Position numbers and translations under genes: made by a program. From Caulobacteraceae bacterium UBA5005 (GTDB taxonomy: Bacteria; Pseudomonadota; Alphaproteobacteria; Caulobacterales; Caulobacteraceae), in assembly GCA_002398405.1 (NCBI GenBank), contig DGYN01000052.1, positions 1 through 48,649 of the forward strand: a DNA stretch of 48,649 nt, given 5' to 3'. Under the pieces are notes generated by a model. That model made no database searches and was not told where the DNA came from. It saw nothing but the letters and a program-made list of their open reading frames with translations. Of this stretch, positions 36,424 to 45,633 are shown in pieces; positions within the stretch are counted from its first letter, which is position 1, and every line of letters starts with the position of its first letter.

Positions 36424-37885
36424 CGGTCTTGCTCAGAGCCTGGCTGTCGGCCGCCCACAGATGCAGGGCGGCATAGGCGCGCCACGGCCGCCAGGCCTCG
36501 GCCCGGGCCAGGAGCTGCGCCGGGGTGGGGCGCTCCCCGCCAGGGCCTTCCAGGGCCCGCATCAGGCCGATGTCGGCGGCGGGGAAGGCGTCGGGCTCGC
36601 GCATCTGGCGCATGGCGATGTACTGGGCCGTCCATTCGCCGACGCCGGGAAGGCCGCGCAGGCGGGCGATGGTTTCCTCCAGGCTCGCCCGGGGGCCGAA
36701 CAGCCGGGGGTCTGCGGCGGCCGCGGCGGCGAGGGAGGATAGGGCCCGCGACCTGGCCCCGGGCATGGGCAGGGTCGAAAGGTCGGCCGCCGCGAGGCGC
36801 TCAGGGCTGGGGAAGACAGTGGTCAGGCCAGGCGCGCGATAGGCCTCGGCCAAGGGCTCGCCATGTTCGGCAGTGATGCGGCCGGCCAGCCGGATGGCGG
36901 CGGGGACGGTGATCTGCTGGCCGAGGATGGCGCGGACCGCGATCTCGAACCCGTCAAAGGCGCCGGGGACACGCAGGCCAGGCCGCGCTGCGACGAGGGG
37001 CGCCAGCACCGGATCGGCGGAAAGATGACCGTTGATGGCGGCGGGATCGGCGCCAAGGTCGAAGATGTTGCGCACCCGCGCCAGGATCTCCGGCAGGGCG
37101 GCCAGGCGCGGGAAGCGGATCTCGAGGAGGAGCTGATCCTCGCCCGCCCTGGAGACCGCGATGGTCCCCGCCTCGCCGCCCAGGCCGATGGTCCGGCGGT
37201 AGACGCCGTTCTCGACGACCTCCACCCCGGGAATGGCGCGGGGGCCGAGGAAGGCGAGCAGGCCGTCAAAATCATAGGGTGGCCGGTATCGAAGCTTGAG
37301 GGCGACCGCGCCGCTAGGCCCACGGCCCGAACGGCGCAGGGCCTGGGGCGGGCGTTTGTAGAGGCGCTGGAAAGTCTCGTTGAAACGGCGGACGCTGCCG
37401 AAGCCGGCGGCGAAGGCGACCTCGCTCATCGGCAGGCTGGTCTCATGGATCAGCTGTTTGGCCAGGTGCACCCGGCGGGTCTGGGCGACGTCGAGGGGCG
37501 AGACGCCCAAATGCTGGTCGAACAGGCGGCGAAGCTGGCGGCCGCCCACGCCAAGGCGTTCCGCCAGGGCTTCGACCCCGTCGTGATCCAGCGCTCCGGC
37601 TTCGATGAGGGAAAGGGCCCGGCTCACGGTGTTGGAAGCGCCGTTCCAGGCCCCGGTCTTGGGCGAGGTCTCGGGCCGGCAGCGCAGGCAGGCGCGGAAG
37701 CCCGCGGCCTCGGCGGCGGCGGCGCTGGTGACGAAGGTGACGTTCTTGCGCTGAGGCGTGCGGGCCGGGCAGACCGGGCGGCAATAGATCCCTGTCGTTG
37801 AGACGCAGACGAAGATCCGCCCATCGAACCGGGGATCCCGCGCGGCCATGGCGCGGTAACAGGCGTCTGGATCAAGGTCGACCAT
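36404..37885 (-). CDS. Ada-AlkA fusion: methylphosphotriester acceptor, AraC-type regulator and 3-methyladenine glycosylase
   Basis: 493 residues with three parts. (1) Ada zinc domain, residues 1-75, Cys ligands C35, C39, C66 and C69 (GIYCRPVCPART, ACLRCRPE); C35 matches the methyl-accepting Cys. (2) AraC-type HTH, about residues 85-185 (EALAERLGVGGRQLRRLFDQHLGVSP, FAAGFGSVRRFNETFQRLYK). (3) AlkA N-terminal domain, then the HhH-GPD glycosylase with LRGLPGVGEWTAQYIAMR and the catalytic Asp in FPAADIGLMRAL. The fusion senses methylation damage and excises alkylated bases; with ogt it forms an adaptive-response operon. No Ada-box was identified upstream. Confidence 0.94.
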   Translation of the reverse strand: MVDLDPDACYRAMAARDPRFDGRIFVCVSTTGIYCRPVCPARTPQRKNVTFVTSAAAAEAAGFRACLRCRPETSPKTGAWNGASNTVSRALSLIEAGALDHDGVEALAERLGVGGRQLRRLFDQHLGVSPLDVAQTRRVHLAKQLIHETSLPMSEVAFAAGFGSVRRFNETFQRLYKRPPQALRRSGRGPSGAVALKLRYRPPYDFDGLLAFLGPRAIPGVEVVENGVYRRTIGLGGEAGTIAVSRAGEDQLLLEIRFPRLAALPEILARVRNIFDLGADPAAINGHLSADPVLAPLVAARPGLRVPGAFDGFEIAVRAILGQQITVPAAIRLAGRITAEHGEPLAEAYRAPGLTTVFPSPERLAAADLSTLPMPGARSRALSSLAAAAAADPRLFGPRASLEETIARLRGLPGVGEWTAQYIAMRQMREPDAFPAADIGLMRALEGPGGERPTPAQLLARAEAWRPWRAYAALHLWAADSQALSKTDARRAA

Positions 37886-37936
37886 GGGAGATCATCGCCC
37901 TAGGACGCGATCAAGTCTCGCGGTTTTCGGACCTCG

Positions 37937-39331
37937 TCAGCTTGCGGCTTCGGCGGCGAGCTTGAGCTTCAGCTGCTTGTGGCGGCGGGCAAGGAGCCAG
38001 GAGAGCCAGATCACCGGTATGCCCATGACCGCCGTACCCGCGAAGAAAATGGCGTAGGCGGGGAGGAGGCCATAGAGGGTTTCCAGCCCCTCGACGACCG
38101 CGCCCGAGAAGCCCTTCAAGACCTTTCCCAGCAGGGCGTAGAAAGAGGTCAGCAGGGCGTACTGGGTCGCCGTGTAACCGATGCTGGTGAGGCTCGACAT
38201 ATAGGTGATGAGGGCGAGGCCCGCGAAGGCGTTGGAGAAGTTGTCGATGATCATGGCCGCGGTGAAGACGGTCAGGTTCGGTTCTCCCACCAGGGCCATG
38301 GCGGTGAAAGCGAGATTCGACATGGGTCCGACGAAGGCGCCCACCAGGAGGGTGGCGCCGAATCCGAACCTGACCGCGAAGAGACCGCAGGCGATGCCGC
38401 CGATGATGGTCGCCCAGAGGCCCGCCGTCCCGCGAACGGCGCCTACGGTCTCCTTGGCGTAACCGAGGTCGACATAGAGGGGGTTGGCCATGGGACCCAT
38501 GACGAAATCGGGCAGACGGAACAGGCTGATCGCCGCCAGCATCAAAAGGGCCATGGCCCCGTGGGTCTTGAAAAAGGCGACGAAGGGACCGACCACCGCG
38601 TCGAAGAAGCCGCGCGGGGTCCAGAGCGGCAGGACCGCCTTGGCGGCGGCGTCGAGCACCGGGTTGCGTCTCGTGGGCTCCAGGGACAGCAGGACCGCTG
38701 TGATCCCGACCGCCATGGCCAGGCCTGCGGTGACATAGGAGGTCGCCCAGCCGACCTTGGCCGCCAGGATGAGGATCAGGGCGTCCGTGCACAAAAGGGC
38801 GATGCGGTACCCGATGCCGTGGGCCGCCGAGAGCAGGGCCAGCTCCTCGTCGGCCTCGGCCCGCTCGATGCGCCAGGCGTCTACGACGATGTCCTGGGTG
38901 GCCGAGCCGAAGGCGGCGATGAGGGCGAAGATGGCGAAGGTGGTGATACTGCCCGTCTCGGGCCCGATGACGGCCATGGCGATCAGCGCCCCGCCGATGA
39001 CGATCTGGGACAGCAGCGCCCAGCCGCGCCGGCGTCCGAGCCATTTGCCCACCAGGGGCGCGTCGACCTTGTCGACGATGGGCGCCCACAGGAATTTCAG
39101 GGTGTAGGCCAGGCCAACCCAGGAGAGGAAGCCAATGGCGGCGAGCTCAAACCCCTCCTCGCGAAGCCAGAAGCCCAGTGTGTTGCCCACCAGCATGAAA
39201 GGGACGCCGCAGGAAAAGCCCAGGGCCAGCATGGCTGCGACGCGGGGCTGACGGAGCGCCTTGATGACGTCCATGGTCCCGGGTTTCTTGCGGGGCGGAA
39301 CCGCCGCTTCCGGCGCCTTGGCTTCGGCCAT
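37937..39331 (-). CDS. AmpG-like MFS permease
   Basis: 464 residues with about 12-14 hydrophobic segments. The N-terminal pattern (ALRQPRVAAMLALGFSCGVPFMLVGNTLGFWLREEGFELAAIGFLSWVGLAYTLKFLWAPIVDKV, LGRRRGWALLSQ, AFGSATQDIVVDAWRIE) is that of AmpG permeases, which import anhydromuropeptides released from peptidoglycan. The later NFSNAFAGLALITYMSSLTSIGYTATQYALL fits as well. Its start lies 16 bases after the stop of the shkA-like gene, so they may share a transcript. Confidence 0.9.
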   Translation of the reverse strand: MAEAKAPEAAVPPRKKPGTMDVIKALRQPRVAAMLALGFSCGVPFMLVGNTLGFWLREEGFELAAIGFLSWVGLAYTLKFLWAPIVDKVDAPLVGKWLGRRRGWALLSQIVIGGALIAMAVIGPETGSITTFAIFALIAAFGSATQDIVVDAWRIERAEADEELALLSAAHGIGYRIALLCTDALILILAAKVGWATSYVTAGLAMAVGITAVLLSLEPTRRNPVLDAAAKAVLPLWTPRGFFDAVVGPFVAFFKTHGAMALLMLAAISLFRLPDFVMGPMANPLYVDLGYAKETVGAVRGTAGLWATIIGGIACGLFAVRFGFGATLLVGAFVGPMSNLAFTAMALVGEPNLTVFTAAMIIDNFSNAFAGLALITYMSSLTSIGYTATQYALLTSFYALLGKVLKGFSGAVVEGLETLYGLLPAYAIFFAGTAVMGIPVIWLSWLLARRHKQLKLKLAAEAAS

Positions 39332-39347
39332 TTAAGTCCCCTCCAAA

Positions 39348-40841
39348 TCAGGAGGCGAGCTTGGCGTCCTCGGGGGCTTTCGTCCAGCGGCGGGATAGGA
39401 CGGCGCGCAGGGCGTTGGGATCCAGCGGCTTGACCAGGAAATCGTCCATGCCGGCGTCGAGGCAGGCGCGGCGGTCATCCTCGAAGGCGTCGGCGGTCAG
39501 GGCGACGATCGGGGTGTCTATCCCGGCTTTGCGCAGGGCCTTGGCGCCCGCCAGGCCGTCCATGCCCGGAAGCCTGCGGTCCATGAGAATGAGGTCGAAG
39601 GCGCGGCTTTTGACGGCGTCGAGAGCGGCTTCCGCGGTCTCGACCCGTTCGACGGCGCAGCCCTCGCGCTCGAGGAGCTTTGAGGCCAGGAGGGCGTTGA
39701 TGGGGTTGTCCTCGACCAGCAGAACCTGGGCGCCGCGGGCCGCCTCGTCGTGGGCGCGCTCGTCGGGCCGGGTTTGCACGTGCTCGGCCATGCAGCCAAG
39801 GACGGCGAGAATGCGCTCCACCAGGGAGGCGGGACGCAGCGGCTTGATCAGGTAGCCGGCGAAACCGGCGTTGCGGCTGCGGGCGAGCCTGGCCCGGGCT
39901 TCGGGGGGCAGGAGCACCAGGCTTGGGCGGCCGGAGAGCGGGCGAAGGCGCCGGCCTTTGGCGGTGTCGACAAGGACGGCGCAGCCCTGCGGGACCTTGC
40001 GGTTGGCTTCTTCGGCGGTGTGGCAGACGATGACCGACCCGCCCGCCGCCTCGATCTGCCGGGCGGCGGCCTCACGGACGATGGCCGAAGGGGAGACGAT
40101 GCCGACAGTGAGGCCATCCAGCGGCCGGCGGCTCTGCGGCCGGCGGGCGACATCGTAGTCGGCCTCGAACCAGAAGGTCGCGCCGTTCGGCGGGGCGGAG
40201 GAGACCCCCACCCTGCCGCCGTGCGCCTGGGCCAGGCGCTGGACGATGGCCAGGCCAAGGCCGGCGCTGTCGCTACGCGCCCCATCGTGGGTGAAGGCCT
40301 CGAAGATTTCGGTCTGGCGCTCAGGCGCGACGCCGGGGCCGGTATCGCGGACAAACAGGCGAAGACGCACCTTGCCGGCGGCCGGTTCGCCGAGGGATTC
40401 GACGCCCAGGAAGACGCCGCCGCATTCGGTGAACTTCACCGCGTTTCCCGCGAGGTTGAATAGAACCTGTTTCAGGCGGCCCGCGTCGGCCATGACCGTG
40501 GGAAGACCGGCCGGCGTGGCCCAGGCGATCTCCAGGCCCTTGGCGTGGGCCCTAGGCGAGAGGATTTCGGCGACGGATTCCAGCAGGGCCTCGAGGCTGA
40601 CTGGCGCGGGGTCGAGGGTAAGCGCCCCGGCGTCGAGCTTAGCGAGGTCGAGGACATCGTTGACCAGGGCCAGGAGGTGATCGCCGCTTTCCTTGAGCGC
40701 GGCCACATAGGCCTTCTGTTCGGCGGTGAGACGGGTGCCTTCCAACAGGCGCGCCATGCCGAGCACGCCGTTGAGCGGCGTGCGGAACTCGTGGCTGAGG
40801 GCCGCAAGCGGTGTGGGGGTGGTGGTCTTATGCCCCGTCAT
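39348..40841 (-). CDS. shkA: Soluble hybrid histidine kinase, ShkA-like (c-di-GMP activated)
   Basis: 497 residues without any sensor or membrane segment. DHp: H17 in LSHEFRTPLNG. Catalytic domain: NLAGNAVKF, RDTGPGVAP, AGLGLAIVQRL. Residues about 243-348 form a pseudo-receiver lacking the phospho-Asp. Residues 372-485 form a true receiver with D378, D421 and K471. This is the architecture of Caulobacter ShkA, which phosphorylates ShpA-TacA at G1-S. The c-di-GMP residues I recall (Arg324, Tyr338, the Asp-Asp-Arg linker at 369-371, phospho-Asp430) map here to R316, Y330, D360-E361-R362 and D421, each 8-9 residues earlier. Confidence 0.83.
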   Translation of the reverse strand: MTGHKTTTPTPLAALSHEFRTPLNGVLGMARLLEGTRLTAEQKAYVAALKESGDHLLALVNDVLDLAKLDAGALTLDPAPVSLEALLESVAEILSPRAHAKGLEIAWATPAGLPTVMADAGRLKQVLFNLAGNAVKFTECGGVFLGVESLGEPAAGKVRLRLFVRDTGPGVAPERQTEIFEAFTHDGARSDSAGLGLAIVQRLAQAHGGRVGVSSAPPNGATFWFEADYDVARRPQSRRPLDGLTVGIVSPSAIVREAAARQIEAAGGSVIVCHTAEEANRKVPQGCAVLVDTAKGRRLRPLSGRPSLVLLPPEARARLARSRNAGFAGYLIKPLRPASLVERILAVLGCMAEHVQTRPDERAHDEAARGAQVLLVEDNPINALLASKLLEREGCAVERVETAEAALDAVKSRAFDLILMDRRLPGMDGLAGAKALRKAGIDTPIVALTADAFEDDRRACLDAGMDDFLVKPLDPNALRAVLSRRWTKAPEDAKLAS

Positions 40842-40873
40842 TGGGGGAAGAATAGGCGGCGCGGGTTAAGGAT

Positions 40874-41028
40874 TTTCCCTCCCCTCTTCGAGAGGGGAGG
40901 GTGCTTCGACGCGAAGCGACGAAGCGGGTGGGGGAGGCCCATCGGTCCGAGCGCGCGGGATGCCGGGGCCTTCCCCACCCGTCTCGCTGCGCTCGCCACC
41001 CTCCCCTTCCTATGGAAGGTGAGGGAAA
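40874..41028. repeat. Long mosaic palindromic repeat, second copy
   Basis: Same build as 17101-17292: TTCCCTCCCCTC at the left faces GGTGAGGGAAAGG at the right, and GGTGGGGGAGGCCC faces GGGGCCTTCCCCACCC around an interior centre. It separates shkA from the ubiB stop codon, and there is no gene in it. Confidence 0.75.
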
Positions 41029-41031
41029 GGC

Positions 41032-42546
41032 TCAGCCCAGAACCGTAAACGCCCGCGCCAAAAGCGCACCCGCCGCCGCGACCAGGGCCCCGAGCACGAA
41101 CCAGGCAAAGGGGTGGGATTTGGCGGGCGGGGTGACGATCACCGGGGGTTGGGGTTCCTGCTGGGCCAGTTTGGCGATGGCGCGCAGGGCCGCGAGGATG
41201 TCTTCGGCATAGTCGCGGACCTTGGCGAGCGGGGAGAGCTCGCGGGCGATGTAGGCCTGGACCACGGGCCGGGCGGCGTCCCACATGGAAAGGGTGGGGT
41301 CGAGGCGGCGGGCGACGCCCTCGACGGCGACCATGGTCTTTTGCAGAAGGACCAGTTCGGGGCGAAGCCGCATCTGAAAGACGGCGGTGATTTCGAAGAG
41401 CTGGGTGAGGAGCCGGCCCATGGAGACGCTGTCGGCGGCGGCGCCGACGATGGGCTCTCCCACCGAGCGCAGGGCCTGGGCGAAAAGGGCCATGGACTGG
41501 TCGGCGGGGACATAGCCGGCGGCGAAGTGGGCCCGGGCCACCTGGTCATAGTCGCGGTTGATGAAGCCCCAGAGGATTTCAGCGAGGTAGCGCCGCTCTC
41601 CGGCCGACAGGCGCCCGATGATGCCAAAGTCGACGGCCACCAGGCCCTCCGGCGCGGTGACGAAGAGGTTCCCCTCATGCAGGTCGGCGTGGAAGACGCC
41701 GTGGTCGAGGGCCTGGTGCAGGAAGGCGCGGACGAGTTTCAGGGCCACCGACCGGCGGTCGAGGCCGGGAAGGTCAAGGGCGGCGGGATCGGAAAGGGGG
41801 CTGCCCGCGGCCCATTCCAGGGTCAGGACCCGCTTGCCCACACCCGGCCAGACGACGGCGGGGGCGGAAATCTGGCCGTCACGGGCCATAACGTCCTTGA
41901 GCTCCGCCGCGCCGCCGGCCTCCAGCCGCAGGTCGAGTTCCAGTTCGAGGGAGCGGACGACGGTCTCGACCAGGGCCCTGGGCTCCAGGCGACGGGCGGG
42001 GGGGACGAAGCGCTCCAGCAGGCGGGCGGCGAGCGCCAGGGTGGCGGAGTCGCGGGCGACGCGGACCTCGATCCCCGGGCGGAGCACCTTGACCGCCACC
42101 TTACGCCCATCGAGCAGGGTGGCGGGATGGGCCTGGGCGATGGAGGCGGCGGCGATGGCCGGCTCGATGGAGGCGAACAGGCGCTCGGGCGGGTGACCCA
42201 GGGAGCGTTCGATCTCGCGGCGGGCGAGGTCGAGGGGGAAGGGGTCGAGCCGGTCCTTGAGGTGCGAGAGGTCGCTGGCGAACTGGTCGCCGAAGATGTC
42301 GGCGCGGGTGGACATCAGCTGGCCGAGCTTGATGCCGGCGGGGCCGAGCGTCTCGAGGACGCGGGCCAGGCGCTCGCCCGGGCGGCCGGTGCGGCCGGCG
42401 CGGCCGGAGAACAGGCGCAACACCCCCGCGGCGAGGCGGGGGCCGGCGGGAAGATAGGGGTCGAGCTCGCGGGGCATCAGGGCGTCGGCGCGCACCAGGG
42501 ATGCGCCCGCGCCCATCAGACGGAAGAAGGCGCCGATATCGCTCAA
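41032..42546 (-). CDS. ubiB: UbiB family ubiquinone biosynthesis ATPase/kinase-like protein
   Basis: 504 residues. The family's KxGQ motif is in GPAGIKLGQLMSTRADIFG; the kinase-like core shows ASIAQAHPATLLDGRKVAVKVLRPGI, HADLHEGNLFV and AVDFGIIGRL. A membrane helix ends the protein (FAWFVLGALVAAAGALLARAF). UbiB assists late steps of ubiquinone synthesis, probably by extracting lipid intermediates. The start is a TTG overlapping the ubiE stop (TTGA); coupling explains the weak start codon, although an ATG 30 bases on is possible. Confidence 0.94.
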   Translation of the reverse strand: MSDIGAFFRLMGAGASLVRADALMPRELDPYLPAGPRLAAGVLRLFSGRAGRTGRPGERLARVLETLGPAGIKLGQLMSTRADIFGDQFASDLSHLKDRLDPFPLDLARREIERSLGHPPERLFASIEPAIAAASIAQAHPATLLDGRKVAVKVLRPGIEVRVARDSATLALAARLLERFVPPARRLEPRALVETVVRSLELELDLRLEAGGAAELKDVMARDGQISAPAVVWPGVGKRVLTLEWAAGSPLSDPAALDLPGLDRRSVALKLVRAFLHQALDHGVFHADLHEGNLFVTAPEGLVAVDFGIIGRLSAGERRYLAEILWGFINRDYDQVARAHFAAGYVPADQSMALFAQALRSVGEPIVGAAADSVSMGRLLTQLFEITAVFQMRLRPELVLLQKTMVAVEGVARRLDPTLSMWDAARPVVQAYIARELSPLAKVRDYAEDILAALRAIAKLAQQEPQPPVIVTPPAKSHPFAWFVLGALVAAAGALLARAFTVLG

Positions 42547-43304
42547 GCCGCCCAGCCGTGGTGAAGGGCGACCACCCCGCCGGTGAAGTTGGTGAAGCCG
42601 GGGTTGGCGAACCCTGCCTGCCGCATGAGTTTCACCAGGGCCGCCTGGTCGGGGAAGCGGCGGATGCTTTCCACCAGGTACTGGTAGCTCTCACGGTCGC
42701 CGGCGACGAGTTCGCCGAGCGCCGGAATGGCCTTGAAGGAATAGGCGTCATAGGCGCTTCGCAGGGCTTCTGTGACGGGGCGTGAGAATTCCAGACAGAG
42801 GAAGCGGCCGCCGGGCTTCAGCACGCGGCGGGCTTCCGCCAGGGCTTTTGGAATATCGGTGACGTTGCGGAGGCCAAAGGAGATGACATAGGCGTCGGCG
42901 GCCCCGTCCGGCAGGGGCAGGTTCTGGGCGTCGGCGACGTTCCAGGTGATGAAGGGATCGGGCCCGCGCTTGATGCCCGCGGCGATCATCTCGGCGTTGT
43001 AGTCCATGACGTGGATGGCGGGATCGGCGCCGCCGCGGCGCTTCTGGGCCTGCCGCGCCAGCCTGGCGAAACGGCGGGCCATGTCGCCGGTGCCGCCGGC
43101 GCAGTCGATGATCACTTCGCCAGGCTGTGGGTTGAGGCGGTTGGCGGCCATGTCCTTCCAGATCCGGTGGACGCCGGCGCTCATCAGGTCATTCATCAGG
43201 TCGTAGCGCGAGGCCACGGAATTGAAGACGCCGCGCACCAGGCCGGGTTTTTCGGCGGCGGCGACATCCTTGAAACCGAAGCTTGCTTTGGGATCGGCGG
43301 TCAT
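42543..43304 (-). CDS. ubiE: Ubiquinone/menaquinone C-methyltransferase UbiE
   Basis: This SAM-dependent methyltransferase acts on the quinone ring. 253 residues with FNSVASRYDLMNDLMSAGVHRIWKD, the SAM motif VIDCAGGTGDMARRFA, ISFGLRNVTDIPKALAEARRVLKPGGRFLCLEFS and a C-terminal GGVVALHHGW. It forms an operon with ubiB and is divergent from mutM across about 133 bases. Length and both ends fit the family. Confidence 0.96.
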   Translation of the reverse strand: MTADPKASFGFKDVAAAEKPGLVRGVFNSVASRYDLMNDLMSAGVHRIWKDMAANRLNPQPGEVIIDCAGGTGDMARRFARLARQAQKRRGGADPAIHVMDYNAEMIAAGIKRGPDPFITWNVADAQNLPLPDGAADAYVISFGLRNVTDIPKALAEARRVLKPGGRFLCLEFSRPVTEALRSAYDAYSFKAIPALGELVAGDRESYQYLVESIRRFPDQAALVKLMRQAGFANPGFTNFTGGVVALHHGWAA

Positions 43305-43437
43305 GGGCGGGTCTTAATGCCCTTTAGGGCCAAGTGAAACACTTGGGCCGTTTGAACGGACATTCACTCCAGGATTCCGAGCGCGTAGCGCTCGGGGGCC
43401 TTGCAAGCTCTGGCGTCATCCCGGATGACTCGGCGCG

Positions 43438-44301
43438 ATGCCCGAGCTTCCCGAAGTCGAGACCGTGCGCCGGGGGCTGGAGCCGGCCCTGAAGGGCGCG
43501 CGCCTGACCCGCGTTGTCGCCAACCGGGCGGACCTGCGCTTCGCCTTTCCCGAGGGGTTCGTGCAGCGGCTGACGGGCGCGAGCGTGATCGAACTGAAGC
43601 GCCGGGCGAAATATCTGCTGGCCCCGCTGGATCGGGGCGACACCCTGGTCATGCACCTAGGGATGACCGGCCGGTTCGACATCGAGGGGGCGGACAAGCA
43701 GGAACGGCCGGGGGTTTTTCACTACGCGGCGCCCGCCAACCCCAAGCATGCCCATGTGGTGTTCGAAACGGATCGCGGTTGCCGGATCACCTTCTATGAC
43801 CCCCGCCGGTTCGGGTTCATGGACCTGATCGCGACGGAGGCGGTGGAGGCCCATCCCTGGTTTGCGAAGATGGGGCCAGAACCGCTGGGACCCGAGTTCG
43901 GCGCCGGGCGGCTCATCCAGATGTTCAAAGGCCGCAAGCAGGGGCCCAAGACCCTGCTGCTGGATCAGAGGACCGTGGCGGGCCTGGGCAACATCTATGT
44001 CTGCGAGGCTCTGCACCGGGCCCATATCTCGCCGCTGAAGCCCTCGGGCGGGGTCAAGAAGGCCAAGCTGAAAGCCTTGGCGGTGGCCGTGAAAGAGGTG
44101 CTGGCCGAAGCGGTGGAGGCGGGAGGCTCTTCGATCAGCGACTATGCGGGGGCGGGGGGCGAGCTCGGCTATTTCCAGCACAGCTTCCGGGTTTATGACC
44201 GGGAGGGCGAGGCTTGTCCCACGAAGGGCTGCAAGGGGACGATCGAGCGGATCGTACAGGCGGGCCGTTCGACCTTCTTCTGCCGGGTTTGCCAGACATG
44301 A
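43438..44301 (+). CDS. mutM: Formamidopyrimidine-DNA glycosylase (8-oxoguanine)
   Basis: 287 residues. The catalytic N-terminus PELPEVETVRRGL (P2, E3) is intact, as is the Lys of KRRAKYLL. The helix-two-turn-helix segment reads TVAGLGNIYVCEALHRAHISP. The C-terminal zinc finger has C-x4-C and C-x2-C (CPTKGC ... FFCRVC), the alphaproteobacterial form. It starts base excision repair of oxidised purines. Its stop overlaps the next start by ATGA. Confidence 0.97.
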   Translation: MPELPEVETVRRGLEPALKGARLTRVVANRADLRFAFPEGFVQRLTGASVIELKRRAKYLLAPLDRGDTLVMHLGMTGRFDIEGADKQERPGVFHYAAPANPKHAHVVFETDRGCRITFYDPRRFGFMDLIATEAVEAHPWFAKMGPEPLGPEFGAGRLIQMFKGRKQGPKTLLLDQRTVAGLGNIYVCEALHRAHISPLKPSGGVKKAKLKALAVAVKEVLAEAVEAGGSSISDYAGAGGELGYFQHSFRVYDREGEACPTKGCKGTIERIVQAGRSTFFCRVCQT

Positions 44302-45164
44302 AGGGCGCCATGCTGAAGCTTATCGCCGCCCTGATCGCCTTGCTGGTCCCCACAGCCGCCCTGGCCGAGCCGCCAGTGTGGGTGATCCGGGACAAGGACT
44401 CGACCATCACCCTGTTCGGCTCGATCCACATTCTGCCCCGTGTCCAGTGGCGGCCCAAGCAGGTGAGCGAGGCCCTGGCGGAGGCCGAGGATGTCTGGTT
44501 CGAGATTCCGCTGGATCCCGCCTCGCAGCTCGCCACCAGCCAGGCGGCGACCAGGATCGCCATGATGCCGGAGGGCCAGTCGATGCTCGCCCTGCTGGAC
44601 GCCCCGACACGGGCCAGGCTCGAGCGGGTGGCCAAAGGGCTGAACCTGCCGGCCGCTTACCTCGACAAGCTGCAGCCGTGGATGGTTGATGTGGCCCTGA
44701 GCCAGGCCTTCGCCCAGCGCGAGGGGGGCAGCGCAGCCCAGGGGGTGGAGAGCGTGCTGTTCGCCGAGGTTCCCAGGGGCGTGAAAGTCCGGGCCTTCGA
44801 GACCGGCGCCCAGCAGGTGGCGATCCTGTCGGACCTGCCGCGGGCCTCGCAGCTCGCGACCCTGAAGGAGACCTTGCGCCAGATCGAGGAGGAGCCGGGC
44901 TCCTTCGACGACATCGTCAACCAGTGGCTCAAGGCCGACCTGAGCGGGATGGTCAAAGAGGCGCTGGATCCGATCAAGAAGGCCTCGCCCGCCTATTATG
45001 AGGCCCTGATCACCAAGCGTAACACCGACTGGGTGAAACAGATCAAGCAGAGGCTGGCGGGATCGGGGGACACTCTGATGGTGGTCGGCGTCGGCCATCT
45101 GGTGGGTCCAGACAGCGTGCCAGCCATGCTTAGGAAGCAAGGGATCAAGGTGGAAGGGCCGTAA
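44298..45164 (+). CDS. TraB/GumN family exported protein
   Basis: 288 residues. Signal peptide MLKLIAALIALLVPTAALAEP, then TraB/GumN features: WVIRDKDSTITLFGSIHILPR near the N-terminus, RVKAFETG-like RAFETGAQQVAIL, YYEALITKRNTDWVKQI and the C-terminal LMVVGVGHLVGPDSVPAMLRKQGI. Some relatives (Tiki/TraB) are thought to be metal-dependent proteases through the two GX2H motifs; the activity of GumN-like proteins is not known. It is coupled to mutM through ATGA at 44298. Confidence 0.88.
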   Translation: MKGAMLKLIAALIALLVPTAALAEPPVWVIRDKDSTITLFGSIHILPRVQWRPKQVSEALAEAEDVWFEIPLDPASQLATSQAATRIAMMPEGQSMLALLDAPTRARLERVAKGLNLPAAYLDKLQPWMVDVALSQAFAQREGGSAAQGVESVLFAEVPRGVKVRAFETGAQQVAILSDLPRASQLATLKETLRQIEEEPGSFDDIVNQWLKADLSGMVKEALDPIKKASPAYYEALITKRNTDWVKQIKQRLAGSGDTLMVVGVGHLVGPDSVPAMLRKQGIKVEGP

Positions 45165-45218
45165 CGCGTTCCTCTCCCCCGCGTGGCGGGGGCGAGGGAA
45201 AGGCGACGCGGTCTCGGA

Positions 45219-45247
45219 TTGACCGGCAAAGCCCCATTCTGTATAGG
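45219..45247 (+). promoter_or_regulatory. Housekeeping promoter of rpsT
   Basis: TTGACC (45219-45224), 17-base spacer, TATAGG (45242-45247). This is among the best sigma-70-type promoters in the window, as expected for a ribosomal protein gene. Confidence 0.8.
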
Positions 45248-45309
45248 CGCGCCTTCCTGAATTTCCGTGCGTGCGGTCGACCGCGCGCGCGCCCTTAGAA
45301 GAGATACCC

Positions 45310-45579
45310 ATGGCCAACACGCCCGGCTCCAAAAAGGCGATCCGCAAGATCGCCCGCCGCACCGAAGTGAACAAGTCGCGCAGGAGCCGCGTCCGCACCT
45401 TCCTGAAGAAGTTCGAAGAAGCCCTGGAAGGCGGCGACGCCGCTGTCGCCAAGGCCGCTTTCACCCAAGCCCAGAGCGAACTGATGCGCGCTGTCGGCAA
45501 GGGCGTGGTGCACAAGAATACCGGGGCGCGCAAAGTGTCGCGGCTCCACGCCAGGCTCAAGAAACTGTCAGCGGCCTGA
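45310..45579 (+). CDS. rpsT: 30S ribosomal protein S20
   Basis: 89 residues, strongly basic: MANTPGSKKAIRKIARRTEVNKSRRSRVRTFLKKFEEAL, ending KNTGARKVSRLHARLKKLSAA. S20 is a primary 16S rRNA-binding protein. The ATG at 45310 gives the canonical MAN start; an in-frame upstream ATG at 45271 is inside the leader. rpsT next to dnaA is conserved in alphaproteobacteria. Confidence 0.97.
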   Translation: MANTPGSKKAIRKIARRTEVNKSRRSRVRTFLKKFEEALEGGDAAVAKAAFTQAQSELMRAVGKGVVHKNTGARKVSRLHARLKKLSAA

Positions 45580-45633
45580 CGTACCCAAGCTGGGTTGTTT
45601 TCAGCCAAGCTTATGAAAACTAAGCATAAAATG

